The notes beneath the pieces are model-generated. The model was not told where the DNA came from and made no database searches. It saw nothing but the letters and a program-made list of their open reading frames with translations. The position numbers and the translations under genes were made by a program. Of a stretch of DNA of 64,000 bases, positions 10,001 through 21,653 are shown piece by piece. Origin of the DNA: Anthoceros angustus (lineage: Eukaryota > Streptophyta > Anthocerotopsida > Anthocerotales > Anthocerotaceae); assembly GCA_010909165.1 (NCBI GenBank), contig VJWM01000173.1, positions 372,001-436,000 on the forward strand, given 5' to 3'. Position 1 is the stretch's first letter. Each line of letters starts with the position of its first letter.

Positions 10001-10510
10001 AGTAGAGTCTTGGAAATTTTGGAGTCTCAGGACGTAGCCGAGAGGTTTTCAATTGTGGCAGGTGTTTTTGTTCGTCAATCCCAAGTGCAAAAGTTATTTT
10101 CACAACAGGCCTATAGGTACCCTGTAAGCTGACATTGGACAGCGCTGTTCAAGATTATCTGTCGCGCTCTTTGACCTATCATAATGTACGCTAGGCATGT
10201 GACATGGACTCCCAAATGTTGCAAATGTCTATAGTTCTTACCTCTCATTTATTTTAAGTACTTGGTTGGAAGACATCAGAGTGAGATATTGGTGGATGTA
10301 ATAAGGATATAATTAAAATAGAAAAAAAAGAGGAGGAAAAAGATAATAAAAACAGAGCAGGCGTGATAAGTAATGGAGGGAATGGGATAAGTATGAAAGT
10401 GGATAAGTATGAGAGAAAACTCAAGATAATTAGAATACGGCATGCAGGCCATGAGTCGGGGAGCTTGATGTATATGTGGAAGAGACCACGAGTGTGAGGC
10501 TGTTCAGTTA

Positions 10511-10604
10511 GAATTTGAAATAGGAAGTCTTTGGTTTTAAGTCAGGTGTTTTAGTGGGAATTTGAAATAGGAAGTCTTTGGTTTTAAGTCAGGTGTTTCA
10601 GTGG
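10511..10604. repeat. 47-bp tandem duplication
   Basis: Two head-to-tail copies beginning GAATTTGAAATAGGAAGTCT, at 10511 and 10558, differ at a single base near the end. Confidence 0.9.
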
Positions 10605-10940
10605 GCCTCGGCGCACACAAATTGGAAACACCTTGACTGAGTATTCCATTTGAAGATGATATTTAATCATTTATGAATGTGGGATCGTATTCTCATGCGC
10701 ATAGCATTACAGAATCATGAGAAGTGGATCATTCCCTTATAAGTTTGAGGAACCAAGACTAGTTCATCATTTTACTCCAAGCTTTACCAAGCTTTGAGCA
10801 GCACCGAGCCCTATTTTAATTTGGTGTTCTTGCCATGACTGTTCTACAAAGTACATTTGGAAGTTTGGTCCACATTGCAGGGTCCATGTTTATGGTCTTG
10901 TCATTGTCATGATTACATAGTTGGACTTTAAGAACATAGA

Positions 10941-11118
10941 GCACCATTGCGACGACCTTCTTAATTTTTTGTTCTTTAATAATATTATTTATGGTGAAAG
11001 ATTGAAAGTCTTTGGCCTCTTGCATTTAATTTGCACCATTGACCTTCTTAATTTTTTGTTCTTTAATAATATTATTTATGGTGAAAGATTGAAAGTCTTG
11101 GGCCTCTTGCATTCAATT
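10941..11118. repeat. 87-bp period tandem duplication
   Basis: Two copies of a segment with GACCTTCTTAATTTTTTG (10954 and 11041) followed by GGTGAAAGATTGAAAGTCTT, nearly identical. The flanking word GCACCATT precedes both. Confidence 0.88.
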
Positions 11119-11226
11119 AAAAGCTAGTTGTGTAGCTTATATTAACCTCAGAACGCCCAACCCGCTCGGTTGAACGAGTGACGTGTATGCCTGGCAGTCC
11201 CTCGCCTTTACCGGGCATGCCAGGGA

Positions 11227-11487
11227 TTGGAGCGATGTATCACCAGTGACTGTCTCGTCACAGTCGGCTTCGACCTCCGCATGGCCAAAGTGATCCATAC
11301 CAACCCGCCGAGGTTCGACAAGGCGCGTTCCAGAGACTTGTTGCGCACCATCTATCCAACTTGCTTACGCAAGATAGTGGCAGCTGGTGTGCGGCACATC
11401 ACAATGCATGGCCTCGCAAGCAAGGTCTATGGGCGACTTTCGCTAGCGGACCAGCCGGGCGCACACTATGTCCCGTATCGTGAGTAA
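11227..11487 (+). CDS. Unrecognised 86-codon open frame
   Basis: A short frame with coding-like composition (MAKVIHTNPPRFDKARS, IYPTCLRKIVAAGVRHITMHG), directly upstream of the direct duplication that starts at 11530. I do not recognise it. It may be a remnant of a transposon gene or chance. Confidence 0.2.
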   Translation: MERCITSDCLVTVGFDLRMAKVIHTNPPRFDKARSRDLLRTIYPTCLRKIVAAGVRHITMHGLASKVYGRLSLADQPGAHYVPYRE

Positions 11488-11529
11488 ATGGTTCGATCCC
11501 AAGGGTACCTCACCTTCAGCCTACTACTT

Positions 11530-13246
11530 CTACCTACTTTGGGTAGAACCCCTACAGGTCAAAACCCATCGCTAGCGCACTAACTCCGGACTCTAAGGCT
11601 GAAGGCCTAGACCTACCCGGTAGAACTCACGTTTTAGGAAGCCCTCGAGGTGGCGAATCTGCTGCTCAAGAGGCTTCCGACGCTCAAGAGCTACCACCTG
11701 GAAGTGCCGGGGCGGTAGGTGCGCATGCTCCACATGGGTCACCGAGCCTGTAATTCATCGGACCAACACCCTGAGCGGACTCCCCACCCCTTGGGCATTC
11801 GTACAAGCACCTCGACCTTTCACCACCGGGATTCCCATGACAGACTCGCAAGTGGGCCCAGACAACCAAACTCATCCGCATCCTTCTGGCTAGTGTACCG
11901 CTAGTCCCTCCTCGCCTTTGCTTCCTCACATCCGTCCTCATCCAATCCTTCTCTCGCGAGGGAGTGCGTTCAAGGTGTGGCTTCACGTTTCCAGGGAGCA
12001 TGGTTGCAGCAATACCTCCATGGCGCGTGCGAAGCGTGGCGTTTGGGCTCCTTCCCTCTCTGGCTCCATTGCTCTTGTCGCTAGCTACCACTCCGACACG
12101 CTTAACCCCTTCGCCCGCCAGGAGGAACAAGGGGCGGGCTCTTCAAAGCACCTACACTCACCACCACGTGTTAGCAGGCTCGTCACCAGAGCCAGGATAT
12201 TCCTCTCCGAGGCAGTCCGCTCACTCGGTGACTTGAGCAACGCATACACACTGCGCAAAGCGGAGTCCAATGAGAATGCGGAATCAAACTCAAAAGGGAA
12301 TCACATTACAAGAGCGGCAAGCTCCTTCTTATACAGCTCTGAAGGCTATGCCTTTCTTATAACCCCTAATGGCCTCTACCTACTTTGGGTAGAACCCCTA
12401 CAGGTCAAAACCCATCGCTAGCGCACTAACTCCGGACTCTAAGGCTGAAGGCCTAGACCTACCCGGTAGAACTCACGTTTTAGGAAGCCCTCGAGGTGGC
12501 GAACGGCGTTCAGTAGCTTCCGACGCTCAAGAGCTACCACCTGGAAGTGCCGGGGCGGTAGGTGCGCATGCTCCACATGGGTCACCGAGCGCCGGGTAAT
12601 TCACTGGACCAACACCCTTCGGAGCGGTACTCCCCCCCACCCCCTTGGGCATTCGTACAAGCACCTCGACCTTTCACCAGCCGATTCCGGCGGACAGGAC
12701 CTGCAAGTGGGCCCAGACAACCAAACTCATCCGCATCCTTCGGCTAGCAGCCGCTAGTCCCTCCTCGCCCTTTGCTTCCTCAGTGCCATCCGTCCTCATC
12801 CAATCCTTCTCTCCCGCCGTGAGGGAGTGCGTTCAAGGTGTGGCTTCACGTTTCCAGGGAGCATGGTTGCAGCAATACCTCCATGGCCGCGTGCGCGTAA
12901 GCAGGGCCGGTTTGGGCTCCTTCCCTCTCTGGCTCCATTGCTCTTGTCGCTAGCTACCACTCCGACACGCTTAACCCCTTCGCCCTGCTTGTGAGGAACA
13001 AGGGGCGGGGCTCTTCAGCACCTACACTCACCACCACGTGTTAGCAGGCTCGTCACCAGAGCCAGGATATTCCTCTCCGAGGCAGTCCGCTCACTCGGTG
13101 ACTTGAGCAACGCATACACACTGCGCAAAGCGGAGTCCAATGAGAATGCGGAATCAAACTCAAAAGGGAATCACATTACAAGAGCGGCAAGCTCCTTCTT
13201 ATACAGCTCTGAAGGCTATGCCTTTCTTATAACCCCTAGCTGGCCT
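11530..13246. repeat. Direct duplication, period about 846 bp
   Basis: Segment 11530-12374 is repeated at 12376-13246. Both copies start CTACCTACTTTGGGTAGAAC and end near CCTTTCTTATAACCCCTA. They differ mostly by gained or lost bases, for example GAGCCTGTAATTCATCGG against GAGCGCCGGGTAATTCACTGG and longer C runs in copy 2; simple substitutions are rare. No protein was recognised in either copy. Confidence 0.9.
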
Positions 13247-14860
13247 TGTCACCTACCTACTGCCAGCTACCTTATTATTCCTACCTATACTGACGTGATG
13301 CGGGAAGGGATACCAGATCCCCCACATGCGCCTACCTCCGCCTATAACGACTGGGACACTGACCACAGCCGGGCCCCCTTGCTAGCGGCCCAAGGCCCCT
13401 ACCCAGCACCGAAGGGGCACCTAGCCAGATTATTCGCAACCCCTGCAATTGTCACTGTCCGCATCTCGTACTACGCTCTCATGTGATGCTTCACTTCAGT
13501 ACCTGACCCTGGGTCGTGAAGCCTTTGCCGCCGCCCTAAAAATGCTTATAACGGCTTCAGGCAGGATCTGCGGCCCCAACCAACTGCATGTCAGGTTAGC
13601 CCTACTGTCGACCACGTGTCCATCTTCCAATAGTTACTTCCAGTTCCCGCCGGACTGGCCTTCCGCGCTACACATCGGACTTCCTCCGAACTCGCTCCAG
13701 ACCATCCCGCATTGGGGGGGTTGTGATTATGCCGGGGCGTAATTTGGTGCAATGTGGGCCTTATTGCCCAAGCTTGCCTCCTATCCTACACACAACACCC
13801 CAAAAAAAACAAAACCACTGGCTATTTTTTTCGGGTTCTGTTGAAAGTATATTTTAGCCGAAATGTACTATTCTCATCCGTGATGCAACAACCTGCATAT
13901 CCACTTAATTCTTGTATGCCACACTTATAGGTGGACACCGCAATTTTGAAGAGGTGAAAATATCAGAACTGTTGGTTACACGCTACTTTTGCATATCCAC
14001 CGTTCATCCCGTACAAGCGTTTCTGTTCAAAAACAAACGGACTAAGATGAGTGCGCAAACTTGTTTGTGCACCTATCGTGGTAGGGCGTAAACTTGTTAA
14101 CGCAAAATGAGCAAGAAGACCCAAGTGCGCCCATATCTCGCACTCAGGGGCAAAGAGACCCAGGTGCGTGCACATGCCAATACACATAGGGGCAAGAAGA
14201 CCTAAGGGTATGAACCACAGGTGCAGCCCCCTTGCAGTTTATGCCCCTTGTGCATTTTCATACGGTTCATTCCCAAAAAAAAAAAACCAACATAGGTGTT
14301 TTTGGATTGTTTTTGGCGTTTTCAACCCTTTTCAGACTTTCCAGCATGGAAGTGTGCAAACATCTTTGTGCACTTCTGGTTGACTTAGTCCTCATCTTCT
14401 TTCTCGTGATCAAAACCTTAAACAAGTAGTGAGGTCCTTCAACATCCTGAGAGGTTTGGCGTAGCCCCAACTCCAAGTGTAGAGCATGTCAATTTTATTG
14501 TTGCAATGCATGTGGATCAAGAGCATCAATGTTTGAGAAACGAGGTCCAATCAAATTCCCGTAATGAGAGTTGTCTTGGAACCAACTAGTGCGAGTGAAA
14601 GGTGGATGAGCAAACAAGTTTGCACACTAGAATCATAACGTATTTTATAAATTATTTATTTATTTATTTATAGATCATTAGGCGTATGCAGCCGTGAGGC
14701 TATGACGCCTGAACAGGAATCAAAGACAGGAATGAAGTGACATTTGGAAGAGCGTAAAAGCAAAGAAAATAGATCAAACAAAGATCAGAAGACCAAATAG
14801 CTTTGCTAAGGAACCTGCACTAAAAGTAGTCGTCAATTAGCTTGAAGTAAGAGATAAGTT
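13247..14860. other. Intergenic, no gene recognised
   Basis: Holds a GC-richer stretch to about 13750, which may belong to the same unknown element as the 11.5-13.2 kb duplication. AT-rich sequence follows, with a loose repeat of GGGCAAGAAGACC-type words at 14100-14210. Confidence 0.4.
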
Positions 14861-14866
14861 TCCCTC

Positions 14867-15540
14867 TCAATTTGGAAATACTGAGGAGTTGGCGCATATC
14901 ATAGTAAGAGCCCTAAAAAATCTGGTCCCACTTATTGCGGGTAGCCAAGCACTAATCAAGGATGTGCTGGCGGGTTTCTTCGGAAGACATACATTTCCGA
15001 CAAAATGGGTTTCCAGCGATGTTGAATCGCCTGAAATAAGCCCTAATAACCATATGCCCAGTCCGTAACTGGGTGAGAAACGATGAGACCTTACGATCAT
15101 GAAGGCCAAGACATTGTAACACCGACGCCGAAGGGCCACCAAGCACCACTCGCTTTAGCGCAGAAGCTTTAGTAGATGAGACCCACTGTACATGCTACTC
15201 CTGCAAACCTGCCACCTGAATCTGTTGACGCGCTCTGGACACAGATAAGGTACAATCTTCACTGGAAATTGGAAGAAGAGATGGCTGCCCTAGCAGTAAT
15301 ATCTGCCAGCTCATTGCCGACTACATTATTATGGCCCGGAATCCAGTGGAGGTTTAGGGAAACTTGAGGGTGAGCAAGAGAGAGGGCATGGAGAGCGGCC
15401 CGAGCCCGTATTAAGATAGCCTGGGAGGAGCACGCAGATGTGTCAGTTAAAGACAAGATAGCTGCTTGGTTATCAATGGATATGTTAACTGAGCGAACCC
15501 CACAGAGTGTAGCTAAAAGAGTAGGTAGATACATATTTTA
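14867..15540 (-). pseudogene. LINE-type retrotransposon fragment: RNase H and C-terminal Zn-knuckle
   Basis: On the minus strand, 15534-15259 encodes an RNase HI tail: NISIDNQAAI, then LHWIPGHNNVVGNELADI with the terminal catalytic-type Asp. From 15149 to about 14940 it continues with SFLTQLRTGHMVIRAYFRRF and a Cys/His cluster (NPFCRKCMSSEETRQHIL), the usual segment after RNase H in non-LTR elements with this domain order. The reverse transcriptase that should precede it (above 15540) is not recognisable and the two parts are in different frames, so this is a 5'-truncated, dead copy. Confidence 0.75.
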
Positions 15541-15779
15541 TAAAAATTCTATAAGTTTGTATTCCAACTACTGGTCGTGAGAATAACCTTGTTTTAGGAA
15601 ACCTCATAATTTGATAAAATTTAAAATCAAATACTCTTATACATGCGTAAATAAGACCAAAACTAGTTTCGAAATGGCCCTTTTTGGTGTGCAATTGAGG
15701 TTCGCAGAAGTCTGTGTGCAAAAAAGAGATAATGGTGAAAACCCATTTCTACCCAAACGCTAATAAATGATTAAAAAAA

Positions 15780-15902
15780 CAAAAAATCTTTGTAATACTT
15801 GAAATATGTGGAATCTTTCGAATATTTACAATTTTTGAAATTTTTGCAACCTTTGTAATTTGTGAAATCTTTGGAATCTTCAAGATCTTTGCAATCTTTG
15901 AC
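15780..15902. repeat. Degenerate array of about 10-bp AATCTTTG/GAAATCTTTG words
   Basis: Roughly a dozen imperfect units of the form (T)TTGxAATCTTT. A second array of the same type lies at 16722-16830. Confidence 0.7.
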
Positions 15903-16164
15903 TTTTCTTTTCTTCATGAAGTTTGTAACTTTGAGAGAGGTTGATACAGCTATGGTGGCTATAAGTAATGATGAGAGTGGGTCGAGATTTTAAGCAGACC
16001 CAAGAAGAACATGAAGGTTGTGGCATGGCGTGGGAGATATGTACATTGTATGATGTTACAAAGATGTTCAATTAATACATTGTGTGAATTGTGAAGTGTA
16101 TCGGAGCGGTAGGGGCATCTTGAGAGACAACCTATACTGACTCAACAAGCATAAAGCGCACAAA

Positions 16165-16420
16165 ATTCTCCAATTATGGGGCTTTCAAGGTGTCGTAATT
16201 TCCAACGAGTTTGGATGGCACCTCACAAACTTTAGAATTATCTTGGGGTTCCTTTGAAAAACCTTGTAAATAATTGGTTATGAAAACCGTAATCAAAGTT
16301 CTTAGGTTCCTCTTCATGAGTTGGATAAAAATAACTTTGGGCCATTGCAAATAGTGAAATCGGATGTAAGCCTTATTACTGAGAGAACAATAGCCCACCC
16401 CTATTTTGAATATATCATTC
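16165..16420 (+). repeat. Dispersed repeat, copy 1
   Basis: Aligns by eye with 16845-17050 (same orientation) and with the reverse complement of 35320-35560. Shared words include ATGGGGCTTT, TAGAA(C/T)TATCT, GGGGTTC(C/T)T(T/C)TGAA, CCATTGCAAATAGTG and GCCTTATTACTGAGA. Confidence 0.65.
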
Positions 16421-16721
16421 AACAAGCTGCGTTTGAGAGACTTGTTGCACACCACTTGTTGTTGGACTTGCTTATACAACACAGGGCTGCCGGTGTGCGG
16501 CAGCTCCTGTATGTAATTGAGTTCCTCTATGCATTTCCAAACTGAATGTGTTCAAACCAACTAACCCCGCCTCATCGGGTGTTTGTAGGTAAGGAGATGC
16601 TTTTCAATGGAGGTGGAGGCGAACATTGCCCTAGAAGCTAAGCGTGAATATGGCGATGCCTTCATCACATAATCTTGTTCGTTGATCATCCACAGCGCGG
16701 GCAATAAAAAAGAAAACATAG

Positions 16722-16830
16722 AATCTTTTTAATCTTTGGAATCTTCGAAATCTTTGCAATCTTTCAAATCTTGGAAATCTTAGAAATCTCAAAATCTTTG
16801 CAATCTTTAAAATCTTGCAATATTTGAAAT
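16722..16830. repeat. Second degenerate AATCTTTG array
   Basis: Units such as GAATCTTCGAAATCTTTGC recur without exact period. It sits the same distance from its dispersed-repeat neighbour type as the first array, suggesting a segmental duplication. Confidence 0.65.
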
Positions 16831-16844
16831 GTTTGAAGTACGTT

Positions 16845-17050
16845 GTTGCCTCCAACAAGTCTAGGGGGTTTTATAAAACTAGAACTGTCTGAGGGTTCCT
16901 CTGAAAAAAATCATGGATATAAAACCCCTTATTAAACTTCCTGACATCCTCTTTAATAGTCAGATAGTGCCAGCTATTGCAGATAGTGGAATCGAATGAC
17001 AAGCCTCGTTACTGAAATAATAGCAAGCCCCCCTGTTCTGAAAGTAGCGT
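16845..17050 (+). repeat. Dispersed repeat, copy 2
   Basis: Contains CTAGAACTGTCTGAGGGTTC, TCTGAAAAAAATCATG and GCAAGCCTCGTTACTGA-like words found inverted at 35.3-35.5 kb. Copy 2 is closer to the 35 kb copy than to copy 1 in these words. Confidence 0.65.
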
Positions 17051-18479
17051 ACAAAGTGCCTCTCGAGAGCTTCAATTATTGAAGCTTTGGAACTTCAGCC
17101 AGCTTTTGGAAGAAATGTCAATACTTGTATTATTCTTAGCATTTCTAAGCTACTGCTTACCGCTTTGGGAATTCGCAAACAGTCATTCCGAAAAACGGAG
17201 CCGAGAAACCCCGTGCGGGGGTCTCCTGATCGCGGTGTGAAAGTGCAAATTGGCTCCATATCACGGCCTCTTCGTAATTGAGCCTTTCCCAATTGTGTGT
17301 CTATTGGTTGAGCTTGTAGATGCTGAACATAAAATCCCTAATTTCAGTGTCTATACCATGAAAGTGTCCATTGTGGCCAACAAATTCACATCCCCATATT
17401 TCATGATAGAAACTCAGGTTAAGAGGTTTTCACTCATACAATTTTGTCGACTTGTAACAGTCTCATTGTTATAAGACACCAGCTAAAAAAATATATCATT
17501 GTTTCCTCCAACATACTCTAGATAGCAAAGCAATTGTAACCTTGATCTAGGCAGCCTAGCGTTTACATCTTGCAAAACGCTTATATTTTTCAACTCTCGG
17601 TCATCCAGTAGAGGGGAAGGCAGCAATGAATCGACTTCGTTTGAAGCTTTGATGAATTCTTAAACTTGTCCATGGATCTATGGCTCAAGAATGTACATGA
17701 AAATGAAAGGCTTAGCTCTCAAATAGTTCATCAGCAATATCATCTTTTAGGAACAATAAAACAGTAACAGCTTTCTTCCTCAACAACAACTAACTTCTCA
17801 ATAAGAGGAACCTACAGATCCCAATCCGAGTCTAAGTCCGAATTCGAATGCAATAAATATATATATAATTGTAAGGGGTAGATAATAGCGCAATAGAGGT
17901 CGGATCCCATAGCACCCTTCTTCAAACCTCTATGAAGATGTTGACAATACAAAATCGAATCACCTAATTATTAGAATCACTCATGTCCACATGCCATAAC
18001 AGTCCACTCCACCCTCGGCTGCCGCTGTTGCGAATGGCGATGAACGAAACCGCTACGACCTTTGTCTACTCCACCCTCAGCCACCACCGCCCGGGAATGC
18101 TACTGATAAAATCCCATGTGACCTGCATGTTTCAATCTCCACTCCCGTACCTATCTTGATCTTCGTATAGATAAGCAGCACCATATAATATCGAATACGT
18201 TTTTATTAAAGAAAGAGGAGATGAGTGAACCCATCTTGTAAAGGACATCAAGGGAGACCTCAAGGGTCATAGTAAAGAAGGAGCAACTAAGCTCCATGTC
18301 TGAAGTCATCTTCAGCCCCTACAATGTTATAACTAGGGAGATTGAATGACCTACACATTATTGAACTAGTCGAGGATGCATCTCCGGTAGTTACTGCTGT
18401 TCATAAGATGCCCTACAAGTGCCCTTTGAAGGGTAATGGACACCCGTTGCCGAAAGAATGTTGTGAAATAAGAGAGAGG

Positions 18480-19010
18480 TAGCCCGATGCCATATCTCCT
18501 TGTATGATATGCTTTGGCACATGACTTATAAATTTATCAAAGTCTTTAGCCAAGGCCCCATAAGTCTTTAAGGTAAGTGGGATGAACTAGAGGTGACCTG
18601 CCTGCATTCCCCTATATTTAATAACCTTGGAAGCTGCTGCTCCTGCTGCCGTCTAATATGGACGGTTTAGGATAACCTGTTTAGAGGTGGATTCCCGTAT
18701 AGGGTTAGAAACTACCACGTCTGCCATCGAGACTTGATCACCTTCGATAAGATACAAGTCAGCCCTGACCAACTAACCTATATATAAAGCATACCAACGC
18801 TTCCTCCAAGACATGTAACCACTTTCACGAGCCATAACAAACATAACATCACGAATGGCATCATGGGTGGTAATACATTAATCCCCATTGGGACAATGAG
18901 CAAGATGCGTCCTAGATGCGTACCAGACCTCTTGTCACATTCACAGACAAGAAGTGAGGAAGCCACTACTGAACCAAGCCCAGACGGAAACGCGTCGCTA
19001 TACTGAAGGT
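18480..19010 (-). pseudogene. Retroelement C-terminal fragment (Zn-finger plus nuclease-like region)
   Basis: Minus-strand translation across frames gives THLAHCPNGD, a stop, then THDAIRDVMFVMARESGYM (about 18970-18810), followed by RADLYLIEGDQVSMADVVVS and FIPLTLKTYGALAKDFDKFI (about 18775-18530). This order, a CxH-rich 'H-x-x-x-C-P' segment with a DAIRD-like helix and then a (D)xD(L/V)-(D/V)V stretch, is familiar as the tail of reverse-transcriptase relics in many eukaryotic genomes. It is broken by stops and frameshifts. Assignment to a particular clade is not possible from this piece. Confidence 0.55.
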
Positions 19011-19585
19011 TAAAGGTGCGATATGAAAATAATATATGAGGTGCAATGCAATGCTGATCATATAATATTACCATGTGGAAATAGAAAAATGCCTGGCAAT
19101 CTATAAGGCAAGCAAGGGAGATGCCGGGTTTGGGGAGATACAAAATAAAATGAAAACCGATCGAGACTTAAAATGATCAAAATGAGAGTATCTCATCTGC
19201 AACCAGTGTTAACTACCATGTTCTCTATACCACTTAGACCACTCAGCCCACCGGCGGGGACCGAAAAGTAAGTCCAACTCTCCCATTTTGATTAGCGCGG
19301 AGGATTTAGCGTGTACGTCCGCTGGGTTTTACTCGCCCTGTGGGAGATGGGGAGCAAAGGCACTGGCGACGGCGAAACCGAACGGTGTAACGGGACCGGT
19401 ACGGAAAAGACGACGATTGATACGAAAATTTCATGGCTAGGTGGTGGGTCCCACATGCTTTGGGAATTCGTTTGAGTGGAGATTTAGCCCAACCCCGCCA
19501 CTATCTACGTTGTGAGAAACATGGAATACAAATCCTGAATTCTGTAAATTCAGTCCGTGTCACCCTCTTCCCATTTCCGCCGAAG
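19011..19585. other. RRP8 upstream region
   Basis: Presumed promoter and 5' UTR of RRP8. An in-frame upstream ATG at 19433 exists, but the protein family start fits ATG 19586 better. Confidence 0.45.
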
Positions 19586-21653
19586 ATGGGTCTGATCGAT
19601 GTGTTGTTGCCCGTGCCTGGCTTCGAAGGCGATTCCGGATGGCCTCCTGGGCCTTGGGCTAGTTTGAAAGACGCAGGAGTTGATGTCAAGGCGGACCAGC
19701 CATCTTCGAAGAGGAGGAAGGCGGTTGAGGAAGGGTTCCTGCTGACAGAAGCCTCCAAAAAGAACGGAAAGCGCAAGAAAACAGAGGCCTCCAGTACTGT
19801 TAAGCTCTTTAGAGGATCAGCAGAATTCGGAAGGAAAGCCTCTACCAGGTTGAAGCAGGATTTTGTCCACCCTGTACCTTCATGCAAGAGCAAGGAGGGT
19901 GGATGTGTGGCTGTGCCGGATGAATCGGAGAGGAGAGCCAGGAAAAATGCCAAGAGAAAGCTGCGGAGGGAGAAGAAAATGACGTTACAGTTTCAGGAAG
20001 TTGCGGTGCAGGGCAGGAACGCGAAGCAGGCTGATGGAGGACATGTAGATGACAGCTCGGAGAAGCCTCATAAGAAAAGAGCTCGATCTAGAGTAGATGC
20101 TGACGAGGATGTCGCCGAACCGGCAGTTGGAAATCTCGGAAAAGATGTAGAAACACGTTTGGCTGGAGAGGATCAGCCTTCACAGCCAACTGGGGCTGGG
20201 AAGCCCTCCAGCTTTTTGCAGAAGGTTGCACTCTTGCTGATAATTAGGTTTTGGAGTTGGAAGGGTTTAGGGTTTAAGGTGGTGTGCTGATTCTGACTGA
20301 TCCGGAGGATGTGCAGATTCAAGCAAGGCTATGGGGTGGACAATTTCGCATGCTGAATGAGACTCTTTATACTTGCAAGTAATGTGCTTCTTACACTTGA
20401 TAATGCGGGCTAGTGGGCTTTTGTGGTTGTTGCTGTGTGGGAATCTAATGGAGGTTCTACATGATGCAGGGGTGAAGATGCATTTGCCCTCTTCCGGAAG
20501 GACCCATCATCGTTCGACGTCGTGAGTTCGCTTCCTCTCTTTGGATTGAGGTGCAGGAGGGTTTGATAGTAGAATGGGGTTAATAATCCTGAGTAGGGGT
20601 GCGAAAGTCATGTTTGTTGGCGTGCAGTACCATGCAGGTTACCAAGAACAGATGTCTCGGTGGCCCAGGCGTCCTGTTGATGTGATCGCTGATTGGCTGC
20701 GCACTCAAGGCTCTGATCTGATTGTTGCTGACTTCGGCTGTGGTATGTCTCTGCAGTCACCGGTCCGTTGGGACACTCTGCTTTGGCATCTCCTGGATTT
20801 GCCGTCTTGAATGATTGGTGGTTGGCATCATAGGTGATGGAAGGTTGGCGAAGATGGTGAAGAACAAAGCCTTCTCTCTGGACCTCGTAGCGACGAATCC
20901 CTCAGTAATTGCATGCAACATGGCTCATGTAACAGCACTCTGTACTGACCGAAGTTTCGAAAATCTGACCTCGAGCTGCCTGTAGTCATGGTTTTGACAT
21001 AACGCCCTCTTGCTGCAGACACCATTACAGACCTCGTCCGTGGATGTTGCTGTATTCTGTCTTTCCCTGATGGGAACCGATTATCCAATCTACCTGAAAG
21101 AAGCTCAGCGGGTGCTCAAGCCCAGGTACGTTCATCTCTATCTGCAAGTCCGCTCGTCAAATTTGCACACAATTTCTTTCCTCTTGTGCAGAAACTCTTT
21201 CCTGAGCCACATTTCATGTCTGCAGTGGCTGGCTGTTGATAGCTGAGGTGAAAAGCCGGTTCGATGTGAACAATGGTGGGGCGAATCTCGGGGAGTTCTC
21301 GCAGGCATTGAAGTCACTGGGATTTTCTCCCGAGTCTCAGGTGGGAACTTGAGTCCGCCCCATGTTGGTGCCAGCCCAGAATTATGCCTTTTTCCTTGGA
21401 AGCAGCAACTTCATGATCTCTTCTCCATTTCCCTTCTCGCAGGACATGTCCAATAAAATGTTCCTTCTACTCCACTTCAAGAAGCAGGCAAGCTGACACT
21501 CTTCTTGTCAAGTTCTGATGAGAAAAACGCAAACCTTCAGGTGCAAATCAGGTAACCCATATTTGTTGTTCCCTGCAGGCTGGGAAACCTCGAAAGCATC
21601 CCAAGGCGGCGAAATGGCCAGAGCTGAAGGCATGCATATACAAACGCAGATGA
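19586..21653 (+). CDS. RRP8: Ribosomal RNA-processing protein 8, SAM-dependent rRNA methyltransferase
   Basis: Nucleolar Rossmann-fold enzyme; the family makes m1A in large-subunit rRNA and acts in pre-rRNA processing. I model exons 19586..20224, 20317..20378, 20470..20521, 20628..20742, 20834..20928, 21019..21125, 21226..21340, 21443..21487 and 21579..21653, which sum to 435 codons with consistent phases. The first exon is a long Lys/Arg-rich nucleolar-type region ([18 protein letters not shown]). The conserved core follows: [26 protein letters not shown], the SAM motif [47 protein letters not shown] and the terminal [12 protein letters not shown]. The last intron (21488-21578) uses a GC donor (CAG|GCAAGC); reading through it meets an early stop. 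All introns are 90-110 bp. Confidence 0.92.

Larger units (their letters stand above)
10000..11200. other. AT-rich intergenic region with small tandem duplications
   Basis: No gene seen. It contains the 47-bp and 87-bp period duplications listed separately and otherwise looks unconstrained. Confidence 0.5.
15541..18470. other. AT-rich intergenic region with dispersed and degenerate repeats
   Basis: No intact gene. It holds two copies of a 200-250 bp dispersed repeat (16165-16420, 16845-17050) and two degenerate AATCTTTG-type arrays. The rest shows nothing I can name. Confidence 0.5.

Noticed and set aside
17195-17245. GC-rich hairpin (CCCCGTGCGGGGG) considered as a tRNA or structured RNA
   Set aside because: No cloverleaf, anticodon arm or promoter boxes could be drawn.
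18778-19143. 121-codon minus-strand frame that looks like a small membrane protein
   Set aside because: The hydrophobic reading is the wrong frame of the retroelement tail at 18.5-19.0 kb.
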